Below are positions 10,579-21,841 of a stretch of 64,000 nucleotides of DNA, one piece after another. The notes under the pieces are model-generated. The model was not told the origin of the DNA and did no database searches. It worked only from the letters and a program-made list of their open reading frames with translations. Numbering within the stretch: the stretch's first letter is position 1; each line of letters begins with the position of its first letter. The translations under genes and the position numbers were made by a program. This stretch comes from Zingiber officinale (lineage: Eukaryota; Streptophyta; Magnoliopsida; Zingiberales; Zingiberaceae). The DNA is taken from NCBI RefSeq assembly GCF_018446385.1, contig NC_056006.1:1851802-1915801 (forward strand), in the 5' to 3' direction.

Positions 10579-11766
10579 AGTTTAAAAATCTATATTTGTT
10601 ACGTGTACCTATAACTCTTAATTTTCGGGCACAATTCCATCGAGACTTTAAAGATTTTATTACTATTTTTAGTAATTTCTTTTTTTCATGTTATTTAGGA
10701 TATTTTTTATATTCTTGATAATTATAGATTATAATTAGTCTATAAAATCATCCTATTTTATTAATTTGTATTTTTGTCAAAAAGATTTTCTTTTTTGAAA
10801 ATATCTTTTTCTTTACAAGATTAGAATTGAGGTCCATATATTGAATTTTTTTTTCCATTTCTTTATCTTAGGGTTTAGAGTTTATATAAACACCTTTCTA
10901 GTTATATGAAAATTGAATCTCTTTTTTATCAATAAAGTTTTTTTCAGGTAAATCTAACAAGTTTTCCTTGGTTTTTTAGCATTCTCTTTTCTTGAGTTTC
11001 TCCTCCAATCTCCACTCTCATTAATATGTAGGATAATCACTATCCTACCTGGTGTCAATTGATATCAGAGTCGACAATGTCTGATTGAGAAAGTCGCGCG
11101 CCAAATTCAATGGAGGGTCATCGTGGTCGTGGTCGCAACAACAAGCAAGTTCCAATTGAGAAAGCCGAGCACCATGGAAGTAGCGTCTAAGAATCTTAGA
11201 AGTCGAAGAATTTCAGATTAAGGATCTGAGTCTACCTTCAAGAATCCTAACTACTGTTAAACTACTAGCTAGGAATGTTGTATTCGAGAGGAGCCTTATG
11301 AAGACTTTGGTTTTCGAGTTCAATTGACCGAATTTTTTGGTACATTACAAGTAGAGATTTTTGTTGATTAGTTGAATGAAGTAAACCGAATCTTTGAATA
11401 TAAGCAAGTTCCAAATCGGATGAAGGTAAAGTTGATTGCCATCAGACTCAAAGGGCGAGCATCGGCATGGTGGTAATAGATGCAACATTCACGGGATAGA
11501 CAGGGCATGTCCAAAATAGATGACTGTGAGAATATGAGGGGTTACTTTTTACCTTTCGACTACATCCAAATTATATTTCAACGACTTCACTCATTGCAAC
11601 AGGACGCGAGATCAATCAATGATTATACGGATGAGTTCCACCAACTAATCGCTCGAAACTACCTATCCGAGATGGAAAAGTAGACGGTCGCACAATACTT
11701 AAAGGGGTTGCGTCGGCTCCTATAAGATGCCCTCAACCTCTATTCATTTTTAATGGTGTCTGAAGC
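10461..11766 (+). mobile_element. Ty3/gypsy LTR and gag remnant
   Basis: The segment from about 10461 to 11058 aligns with the gypsy LTR at about 26177-26587 plus 33139-33304 (shared AAAAATCTATATTTGTTAC, GAGTTTATATAAACA TATA region, TTATCAATAAAG and a GATAATCACTATCC end). It is followed by a primer-site-like TTGATATCAGAG. A gag (Retrotrans_gag) frame then runs to 11766 with stops: LIAIRLKGRASAWW, then SINDYTDEFHQLIARN and LNLYSFLMVSEA, where it is cut by the hAT element. The LTR start is approximate. Confidence 0.75.
10549..10580. repeat. (TA)n microsatellite in the gypsy LTR
   Basis: About 15 uninterrupted TA dinucleotides. The related LTR copy at 26.2 kb lacks them, so the expansion happened after the copies separated. 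Confidence 0.9.
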
Positions 11767-14409
11767 CAGAGCCGTACTGGTATTTGATGGGGCCCGAAGC
11801 AAAAATAAAAAGTGCCTCTTTTATCGATAAATAATTGTAATGTTCAGTTTGCAAATAATAAATACATAAAATACACAAATAAACCAACAATAATATATTA
11901 CATCAATAAAAGTTAATAAATATTTGAAATAATTACATAAACAGTACTCGTCTAGCTGTTTTAGAGGCAAAAATATTTATCAAATCTGCATAATCTAATT
12001 GCCGGACTATTTCTTTCTCAATCGATAACATTGCTAGCCCATTTAGTCTATCTTGTGACATTGTTGATCGAAGATAATTCTTGATTAACTTCAACTTCGA
12101 GAAACTTCTTTCTGCCGATGCAACTGTTACTGATATGGTTAACAAAATCTTATAGGCAATGCAAGTATTTGGGAATAAACCATTTAGTTTTGTCAATCAT
12201 TTTAGCACATCAATTGCTCTTTTTTCATTTGTTAAATAGCATCTCACGACCATCAACTCTGAACATAACTCATCACCATTAATGTATGAACGCCCATCGT
12301 GACTCAAAAATTGTTGAAGCTTCATACAAGACTTCATCAAGCTAGTTAAAGGCTCACTCTTTAACTTCTCCAAATTCAATAAAAACCTAAAAATCTCTTG
12401 ATATTGTTTAAATTGTTCAAATCGAACTTGAAGAGAAGATCGAGCTTGATCAATTATAAATAGAAAATATTCAACTCTAAAAGACTCTTCATCTGATCGT
12501 TTCACATTATCATTGTCACTTTCATCAAATTGTTTCTTTCTTCGAATGATGCATTTTTCTCGAAATTTAGGTTGAATCCCCATTTCACTTGCCATTTGTT
12601 TAGCTTCATTCATGGAACTAGCAAACCCTTCTTCTCTAAACTCATCAAGAAATTGATCAAGCCCTTGTAACAGATTGATCGCAATATCAATATCCATATC
12701 TTCAAATTGAATAAACTTACTCACAGTATTTATTGCTCGTAACAAGTTATACCAGATTAATATTCCAAGCAAGAACTCAAAACTCTCAAAATCATATAGG
12801 GCTAAGGTCTCAACATCACTCTTTGTTTAGAATCTTCATCAACTTCTGCCAAGTCAAGTAAAGCATCTCTTATATGTACAATTTGCTCTTTTATGACTTT
12901 CACACTTTCAACATGACTTTCTCAATAGGTATATAACCATGGCTTAACAGTCAAACTAGGCACCTTATCTTTAAAAATTTTCCATCTCTTTGTAGAGGAA
13001 GAAAACAATGTGTAGATGCATTGCACCACTCCAAAGAATGACTTGGCTTTAGGACAACATTCCACCATATCAACTAAGGTCAAATTAAGACTATGACAAC
13101 CACATGCTGTATAAAAAGCTCTAGGATTTATTTCAAGCAATCTTTTTTGTACACCTTTGTGTCTTCCACTCATGTTAGATCCATTGTCATACCCCTATCC
13201 TCTTATGTCATCAATGTCAAGCCCAACTCTAGTTAACACATTCATAAGTTCACTTGATAACCCAAGACCTGATGTGTCATCCACCTTCAAAATCTCAACC
13301 CAATATTCTTCTACTTTTGGTGTGCCTCTTGAATCATCCAAGCATCGTAGCACTAGAGACATTTATTCTTGATGACTTGCATCTGGAGTACAATCAAGTA
13401 TTACTGAAAAATATTTTGCATGTTTAACTTTTGCAATGATTGACCTTTTCACTTCATTTGCCAAAGTTTCTATCAATTCATTCTAAATTTTGGGACTAAA
13501 ATATGTATATTGAGATTCCCTTGCTTCACAACATCGAACATGCTCTTCCATCATTGGATCAAACTCAGCAACCATTTCTATCATTTGCAAAAATAACTCA
13601 TTATTCTCGACATAAAGTTTCTCATCAACCCCTCGAAAGGCCAAAGTATTTTTAGCAAGTGTTTTTACAATGGAGATTATTCTTGTTAACACTTGCCTCC
13701 AATGTTGTCTTTCTTTGTTGATTTGAAGTTGCATACTGTAATCAATTGTTTGATTTTTTTTTTAAGCCTCTTTTCTGATTCAACCCAAGCAATCATGCAA
13801 TCCATATGATCTCTACTAGCTTCATGTTGTTTAAGACTTCTATGCATATTACGCTAGTCTTTGTATCCATCATTACCCAAATTCCTCATTCTACTTATCA
13901 TTTGTTCAGTCTTGAAGAACTTGCAATAGAAGCAAAATATTTTATCCAATGAAATAGAATATACAAGCCATCTTCTATCTATTATTTGTCCATTTGTTAT
14001 TACCCGCGTATAATGCGATGAATCAAAATGTCTATTATTACTATCCTTAGGAAACAAAAAATCATTCACTCTTTTTGAACCCATTTCTATTAAGTAATCT
14101 CTCAATTTTTAACTTATGTTATTCTAATTTTCAGGATCCTACAAATTCAGAGTTGAATCTAATTTTTCATGTTGAGAGTCTTCTTCTAAGTTTTCATTCG
14201 ACTCGATCAAATTGGCAGCCTCAACCAATTCCTCATTTTCATTGTGACTTTGTTCTTCAATCACCAAATTATCTCCTAATTCCTCTCTTTCTATTATGCT
14301 ACTTCTAATAAAATATTTGTTAATATCACCGGCTTGACTTTGAATTAATGCCTCCTCCCTTTATTTCATTTTTCTCTTTTGAGCTCTAGACATATATTTA
14401 GGAGGCATT
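11767..14409 (-). pseudogene. hAT transposase with TTF zinc finger (ZMYM1-like), decayed
   Basis: Minus-strand remnants read as one hAT-superfamily transposase of the TTF/DUF4371 type. From the N-terminus: MPPKYMSRAQKRKMK at 14409; the TTF zinc-finger region at about 13854-14105 (RWLVYSISLDKIFCFYCKFF); a helical block at 13483-13734; the catalytic-domain motif AFYTACGCHSLNLTLVDMVE at 12922-13173; and the C-terminal dimerisation domain at 11933-12196 (TVASAERSFSKLKLIKNYLR). The reading frame changes at least twice and stops interrupt it, so it is dead. A hAT-like terminal sequence CAGAGCCGTACTGG begins at 11767, inside the gypsy gag, preceded by TCTGAAGC as possible 8-bp target duplication. 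I did not find the matching right end, so the element border there is open. Confidence 0.82.
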
Positions 14410-15878
14410 TTCAATATTCTTTTATTATACCTGCCAGGTATTAAAAATGAATATTAACTCAATAATTCATGTCTACATTCAAGAGTAACAATATATTATG
14501 TTAGATTTTTTTGGATAGTTTTCTGATAAAAAATTGATTAATCCAAACAACATTTAATAAGAAGAGGTAGCTACAATTAACTAACAATGTATATAAGAAT
14601 ACTATTAGACTAATTTCAAATTTTCAATCAACAAGAAAACACATTATCTTACAATTTACATAATACATTTATATAAGGTAATTGCAAGTTCAAAAGATTC
14701 GATGACCTAAATGATTTTCTAGTAGGTGATAGATACAAACTACAAAGTAAAAGACATAGCATGGAAAATCATCAAAAATGAAAAGAAGTTTAACCTTTTC
14801 TAGAAAATCATCAAAGTAAGCTAATTGCATGTTCAATTATGAATTAACAAGCCTGAGACTAGAACTGATAAAAGGAAAAAATATGTGAAAATAATAGCAC
14901 AAAAAGTAAAGCAAAGATCAAGAACTGATAAAAGAACGTTGGAGAAAAGAAATACCATCCAATGACCTAACTAACCTTTTTCTGTGAACTAATCAGAGAA
15001 ATATCATCTAATTATCCAAAACAAAAGTAAAGCAGAGAAAGTCTAAAGAAAGATTAAAATTTAAACATTTAAACTTAATATTCAGAAAATGATGCAAAAA
15101 ATAAAATCTAACAAATTGTCCAATGTCCAAATCCCACTACTGACGGATCAAGATCCAAGAATGTTGGAAAATTGGAGAAGAAATTGGAAAGAACACTGAA
15201 CGCCGGAGAAAAATCGTGTGATGTTAGCAGCATTGGTGCGATGCAACGCTGTGCCTATGTGCATAGGCTTAAAATGCCTTCTCGCCTCTCTAGGGATGCC
15301 TTGCAGAAGGGATTAGCAAATGTGTTAGAGAGATCTAAAAACCAAGTCTTTACCTTAACTTTTTAGAAGATCATTAGAAAAGTAAGAGCGGAGAGGGAAA
15401 TTATAGGTTTTTTTTTTAAAAACAACTTGGGTAAAAAGAATCTTTATTAGACACGATTGTATTTGAGAAATTGGGGCAAAACTCTAATTTTCTTGATGAA
15501 ATTTAGTCAGCTATATTAGGTTAAAAGAATCAAAATCTTGAGAAATCTTTGAGTTCTTGACCAAACAAATCAATGAATCATGAAAAGTTGATCTTGGCAG
15601 TCGGCAAAATACTGATCTCAACAAAAAAAAAACAAAGAAGTGAGAGGAAGAGGGATCAGAGATGGAAGTTTGAATGATACTAACTCAGAACTTGCTCGAC
15701 GGAGAACCTTCTGGAGATATCCTTATAGAGCATCCGACGGATTAGATCTTTGGTCGCCCGCCGCCGAAGACGCCGAGCGGAATATCTTCGGTGGGAACCT
15801 TTGATTGCCCCGCACGGGCGCCTCGAAGGTTTCTGTCACAGTCGGGTGTGTGCGGCGTGCCTCGAAGCCAGGAGAAAA
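14410..15878. other. Non-coding DNA, probably right part of the hAT element
   Basis: AT-rich up to 15650, then GC-richer around 15740-15870. I see no recognisable protein, RNA or terminal repeat. The short frames here lack family similarity. It is bounded on the right by the LTR end at 15879 and is probably hAT interior or older host DNA. Confidence 0.4.
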
Positions 15879-17979
15879 TGTTGGTTGGTCCTAGGAAGAT
15901 CGTACCGGTTCCACTGTACAAAATTTTTGTACAAGTGTCGAACCTTTTCTAAACAGCCTATTGTGTTCTTTAGAAGTTAAATTAGGAATCACAAACGGAA
16001 CTTAACATTATTGATTCCAAATTTAACTTATCTGTTCTTAATGGTTTAGATTTAGATCGCAAGCAGAACTTAACACTATTGATCCACATCAACCTATGTT
16101 ATAAATTTAATTAAATATTAATTTCTAAAATTGGCTTCCAAGATTACATGGCGAGGCACATGACCTTCTTGGGTATGGGTGCATCCACCGCCGCCTAGAC
16201 AAAGTCTTTTAAGTAAAGCTAATATTTAATTTCCTTATATAACTCTAGGTTTAACCAAAAGGAACAATCAAATCACAAATTCGAAAAAATAATAAAAAAA
16301 ACACAAACTCGAATAACAAATTTGAAAAACTAGAATTTAATGCCTCTTGTGTTTGGAATTCTTACAAAAAAAAATAACTAGCATGATGCAGAAACTAATT
16401 ACTAGTTATACATTTTTCCTTGTATGCTAATAACCTCGAGATCTTCTGCCGTATTCCTCGCCTCGTCTTGAACATCGTGTGGGCGACGATCCTCCAAGAT
16501 GAACACTATCCAAAAGCTCCTCCTCCTTCTCTAGAATTCGTCCACAACCACCACCAAGGAACAAAAGAGCAAAGGGAAAGGGAAGAGGAGAGATCCGGCC
16601 ACAAGGGAGAGCACAATCAATGGAATAAGAATAGATACATACCCTGTTGGTGCGGGAAGCATCCGATGATCGACTGTTGTTTTGATAATGGCAAAGGAAT
16701 TCAAAGTTAAGTTGTTTTGTGATCTAACGCACTTAATTGAGTGGTTCAGGAAAGTCCTAGCTGCGGTTAGGCAAGTGGAAAACCCTAGGGGGTGGTAACC
16801 CTAGGTCATAGGGGGTGGTAACCCTATGCGGAAAGTCTTGGTGGGTCGAGAGCTTCAGGCAAAAGTCCTAGGGGGTAACCCTAGGTGGAAAGTCCTGGTG
16901 TCGCGAACCAGGTGAAAGACTAGACTAGCCGAGAAGTGAAAGTCCAGCAGAAAGTCCGGAAGCTTCGAACGCTGAGCAAAAGTCCAGTCGATCTGGAGGA
17001 TCGCACTGGCAACAGGTAAATCTCCTGAGTGGAGTAGGTGAGGACGCGTTCCCCGTAGAGGGAACAGTAGGCGTCAGGTCGACCTAGGGTTTTTGGTTGG
17101 AAATCCGAAATCAGACCCGGACAGTCCGATGACTGTCAATTATATCTAATATATTATTTCTGTGCCAACTTTGTTTTGCAGGGTTTGTGTTTGGGACTAA
17201 CACATTTTGCAGGAACAAAGAAGCACACTTAGCCTCGGATGAACAGTGTCCGAGGCCCTTCCATGGGGCTTAGAGGCGCCTTGGGTTCTAGCCGAAGACA
17301 GCTGTCCAGAGAAGCTGGAGGCGCCATGGAGGAAGCTGGAGGCGCCTTGGACCAGACGTTGGAGGTGTTAGGATCGATGGTCGCGGCTAGAGAGGGGGGT
17401 GTGAATAGTCGACCCCAAATCTTCGCGTCTTTCTACAATTAGGGTTAGCGCAGCGGAAAATAAAACCGTAGAAACGAAAAGAAAGAAGACAAACCTCAAC
17501 ACGAAGATGTAACGAGGTTCGGAGATGATACTCCTACTCCTCGGCGTGTCCGTAAGGTGGACGAAGCCTATCAATCCGTCGGTGGATGAGTCCCCGGAAA
17601 ATCGGCTAATATAAACTCCTTGTGGGTGGAGAAACCTCGCCACAAAAACTTACAACAGCAAGGAGGAGTACAGATACAGCAAGAAGCAAACTACAATACA
17701 ACTGTAAAACCTTCGCTTACTTGCCTTCTCTTCGACTGGATGAAGTAGCAGCTTCAAGCGACGCCTACAACAGCAGGAACCCAGCCGAAAGGAAGCTCAC
17801 GCGAAGCTTAGACGAGAGCTCAGCAAAGCAGAAGAAGAGAGAGTCGGAGAGTGGGAAGAAGATGCCCTCGATCTCCTTTATAACCTCTGATCTCTTGAGC
17901 AAACCTGCGAACCTGCGAGCAAAAAGACCTGAACACAGAAGCCCGAAATAACCGAGCCGTTGAGTCACAACGGCTAGTA

Positions 17980-18315
17980 CTGGACCGATCAGGCTTCAGC
18001 CTGATCGGTCCAGGAAACCTCTGATCGGTCCTGGGGACCGATCAGGCCCCTATCTAATCGGTCCCCGGACCGATCCCACCTCTCTGTAAGAGAGGTGGTT
18101 GCATCTCTGATCGGTCTTGGAGACCGATCAGACTCCCTGCTGATCGGTCCCCAGACCGATCAGTTCACTCACAGAGAGTTGGCTCAACTCCTCTGATCGG
18201 TCTCCAGACCGATCAGATGACTTACAGAACCCTTCTGTTTGTTATCTGATCGGTCACCAGACCGATCAGATATTCAGGCGTATCGCTGGATCGGTCACCA
18301 GACCGATCCAGGTTC
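17980..18315. repeat. Array of CTGATCGGTC palindromes
   Basis: About seven imperfect palindromes of the form CTGATCGGTCNNNAGACCGATCAG, spaced 30-60 bp apart with varied spacers. Each could form a 10-bp stem with a very short loop. They lie within the inner solo LTR. Confidence 0.85.
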
Positions 18316-18349
18316 AGATCTCCAGCCCTAAACCCTAAATGGTCCTGAG

Positions 18350-18960
18350 AACGAGCTACCGAGCCCTCTCTTGACCTAGTCCGGAGAACGAGCTACCGAG
18401 CCCTCTCTGACCACAGTCCGGAGAGCAAGCTATCGAGCCCTCTCCGACTTTCCGTGCCAAGTCTCCAACTTGGTCTTCTCCGTGCCAAGTCTCCATACTT
18501 GGACTTTTCCCGTGCCAAGCTCCCTGCTTGGACTTTTCACCAGATGTCTGGTCAACCTTGACTCATCTGGATTTCCCTTGCCTGGCTTCACTCACCAGGA
18601 CTTCCAAACTGCCTAGCTTCACTCACTAGGTCTTTCCCCTGCCTGGCTTCACTCACCAGGACTTTCTCCAACTGCCTGGCTTCACTCACCAGGACTTTCA
18701 CTTTCACCTAGCTTCACTCACTAGGATTTTCACCTGGCTTCACTCACCAGGATTTCCAGACTGCCTGGCTTCACTCACCAGGACTTTCACACTGCCTGGC
18801 TTCACTCACCAGGACTTTCACACTACCTGGCTTCACTCACCAGGACTTTCACCTAGCTTCACTCACTAGGGTTTTCACAACTGCCTGACTTCACTCACCA
18901 GGACTTTCCGAACTACCTAACATCCCAGTTAGGACTTCCCAGTCAAGTATCCGGTCAACC
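18350..18960. repeat. Tandem arrays of CCGGAGAACGAGCTACCGAG and CCTGGCTTCACTCACCAGG units
   Basis: Two adjoining arrays. At 18350-18440 three units of about 40 bp contain GAGCTACCGAGCCCTCTC. At about 18590-18905 eleven or so units of 20-30 bp contain CCTGGCTTCACTCACCAGG, each a stem of CCTGG/CCAGG around a 9-base loop. Between them, GTGCCAAGTCTCCAACTTGG repeats likewise form short stems. Confidence 0.85.
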
Positions 18961-21841
18961 TTGACCTACTTGACTCTTCTCCATCCAACCTGATCAGACC
19001 CTGATCAGTATCTCTCTGCATGGACAACTGCACATGCATTGTCCATGTCTACATGTCTTTCTGTATTGTCAAACATCGAAACCATGACCAAGGTTTACAC
19101 TTGGTCAACTAGGTCAACCTTGACCTACTGGAAATTGCACCAACAGGAGGCGCCTTGGAGCAGCTTAATTGGAGGCGCCTTGGAACAGCTTGGAGGCGCC
19201 TTCAATGGGATAAGGTGCGACCAGATCAGAGCTGATCCACGCGTGCGACTCGGTGTCCTGGAGGCGCCTCGGACAGGCTTGGAGGCGCCTCCATGACTGT
19301 TTATAAGGAGGGTTCGAGCATCACTAAATGAAAAGAATTAACAAGCGATCCTTCTGCGTTCAACTGCTAACAAGTTCATCCGGAAGTACTGCAGCAACCT
19401 TCCGACGACCCGGAGCTCCGCTGTTTTAGAATCTGTCGTTCGTATAATTTACATTCTCGCACTCATTGTAAATCTTAATCTGTACTATTGTTTCGAGCTT
19501 ATAGTAGTTGCCCACTGGAAGCGATCAACGATCGCGACCCTTGGAGTAGGAGTTGCCATAGGCTCCGAACCAAGTAACTCCTCGTGTCCTTGTGTATTGT
19601 TTTTGTTCCCTTTTCTTTATTCTGCTGCTTAAACTCGTACGATTTACGAATTTGAAAAGGGTGAAAGCCACAAGCGCTATTCACCCCCTCTAGCGCTTTC
19701 GATCCAACATACCCTACTTCTCCTCTTCTTCTCCTTCTCTTCGTATCCGGCCACACCAAGCAACCACAAGAGGTGGTCGGCCCTAGCATGAAGAAAAGAA
19801 AGGGCCGGCCCTTAGGAGAAGACTTGAAGAATAGAGAGAAAAGAATAGAATTCTTACATGAGGCCTCTCCTCCCCTTCTTTTATAACACTTGCCCAAGGC
19901 AAATAAGGAAAGACTTTTTACAAAAATTTAAATCTTCCTCTCGTTTTTCCTTTTCCCCTTTTATTTTTTCCTTTTCTTTCCTCTTGATTGAATCAATCAC
20001 CAAATCATGGATTGACTTGATTGGTCGGCCCCTTGCTTGGGCACCAAGCAAAGGTGGTCGGCCCTAAGAGGAAAAGAAAAATAATTTTGTAAAAATTTAC
20101 AAGCAAAAAAGGAATGCTTTTATAAAACTTTACAAGCTCTCTTTCAATTTCCTAAAGTGGATGTTAAAAAGGAAAGTTTTAAAAATTAAAATCAAGTTTT
20201 AAAATTTAAAACCTCTTCTAAAATTTTCTTTTTTTAACATGGTTACAAAAAATAGAAAATTTCAATTTTAAAACTTCTCTTCCTTTTTTCTAAAAAACTA
20301 TGAGGATGGCTAAAAAATTTAAAACTTTTTAAATTTTCTTTTAAACCATGTGGCATAATTCAAATAAGGAAAGTTTTATATTTTAAAATCTCTCATTTAA
20401 AACTTATAAATATCTACAAAGAGAAGATTTTAAAAATTCAAAACACCCCCTTATAATTTGAATATTGTGGTCGGCCCCTTCTTGCTTGGGCAGCAAGCAA
20501 GGGGTCGGCCCCCATTGAGGAAGAAGTGGCCGGCCACATGGCTTGGTCACCAAGCCATGGGCCGACCCTCTCTTGGACACCAAGATGAGCTTTTCCATGA
20601 GTGGATTAGAGGCATTAATGAGGCTACGATAGGGACCAAGAGGAGAAATTGGTTTTAGCCTTCCGATGAGCTTGAGTATCCCGTGTTCGCCTCGAACACA
20701 CAACTCAAGTTCATCAATAATAACTCATTCCACTAGAGAGTTATCATTGCACTACCACACCAATCCCAAATAACATTATGGGCTCCTTCTTATCATGAGT
20801 GTGTTAGTCTCACTGTATTTAAAATAACAAATGTCCACTAATTAAGTAAGTTACTGACAACTCACTTAATTAATATCTAAGTCCAAGAGTAGTACCACTC
20901 AATCTCATTGTCATGTCGGACTAAGTCTACCTGCAGAGTTTAACATGGCAATCCTTATGAGCTCCTGTTGGGGGCATTCTTAGCCTAGATTACTAGGACA
21001 CGGTTTCCTTCTATAATAAACAACATAGACTATAAGTAATATCATTTCCCAACTTATCGGGCCTCTTGGTTTATCAAGCTAAATCTCACCCTTTGATAAG
21101 TCAAATGAATACTAAATATATGTACTTATTATTATATTATGATTAAGAGCACACACTTCCATAATAACTAAGGTCTTGTTCTTTTATTAAGTCGGTATAA
21201 AAAGAACTTACCTTAAATGGTCCTGCTCAGTACACTTAGAGTGTACTAGTGTAATTTATTAGTAAAGATAAACTAATGCCTAATTACACTACAACTATTC
21301 CAATGGTTTGTTCCTTTCCATCTTAGTTACGAGCTACTGTTTATAATTTATAAAGAACCGATAACATGATCTTCTGTGTGTGACACCACACACCATATTA
21401 TCTACAATATAAATTAATTGAACAACTACACTTAGCATATAAATATAGACATGTGACCAATGTGATTTTTTTATTTCTAAATGTTTACAAAAGCTAGGCT
21501 TTTAGTATGCACTCTAACAATCTCCCACTTATACTAAAAGACTATGTTGTCATATATCCTGCCATACATCTTATTCCCAAACCTTCAACACGCCCATCAA
21601 AAGCTCTTGCCTTAAGGGCCTTAGTGAAAGGATCTCTCAAGCTATCATCTGATGCAATCTAGGCGGCAACAACTTCTCCTCGTTATACGATGTCTCGTAT
21701 TGGGTGGTACTTGCGCTCTATTGTGTTTACTTGCCTTATGAACTTATGGTTCCTTCGAGTTTGCTATTGCACCACTATTATTATAAAAATTGTAATAATT
21801 TTGGACAAACCAGAAATCATGTCTAAGTCCATCATGAAGTT

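Larger units (their letters stand above)
17366..19145 (-). mobile_element. Solo LTR nested inside another solo LTR
   Basis: On the minus strand it starts TGTTGGTGCAATTTCC at 19145 and ends GATCCTAACA at 17366. The 5-bp duplication GGAGG flanks it exactly (17361-17365 and 19146-19150). Length is 1780 bp. Orientation follows from similarity to SIRE/Maximus-style LTRs that begin TGTTGGTGCAAT. The interior contains arrays of short hairpins at 17980-18315 and 18440-18960. Confidence 0.9.
16645..19709 (+). mobile_element. Solo LTR of a copia-type element, itself interrupted
   Basis: Begins TGTTGGTGCGGG at 16645 and ends GATCCAACA at 19709, giving the TGTTGG/CCAACA terminal inverted repeat. The 5-bp duplication TACCC flanks it exactly (16640-16644 and 19710-19714). 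There is no internal domain, so it is a solo LTR left by recombination. Its own length is about 1280 bp once the inner insertion at 17366-19145 and one target copy are removed. It contains tandem CCCTAGGGGGTGGTAA motifs (about 16780-16890) and several GGAGGCGCC motifs on both sides of the insertion. The strand is inferred only from the TG..CA reading. Confidence 0.88.
15879..21519 (-). repeat. Long terminal repeat of the minus-strand copia (interrupted)
   Basis: Read on the minus strand, it starts TGTTAGAGTGCATACTAAAAG immediately after the polypurine tract and ends in ACCAACCAACA at 15879. Removing the inserted solo LTR (16645-19709) and one target-site copy leaves about 2.57 kb, long for copia. 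The interior has repeated GGCCGGCC/GGTCGGCCC motifs around 19780-20560. GAAAA at 15874-15878 would be the target duplication, but the partner flank is lost. Confidence 0.75.

Noticed and set aside
19858..20703. Several short open frames around GGCCGGCC motifs
   Set aside because: They lie inside a copia LTR, overlap on both strands and show no similarity to known proteins.
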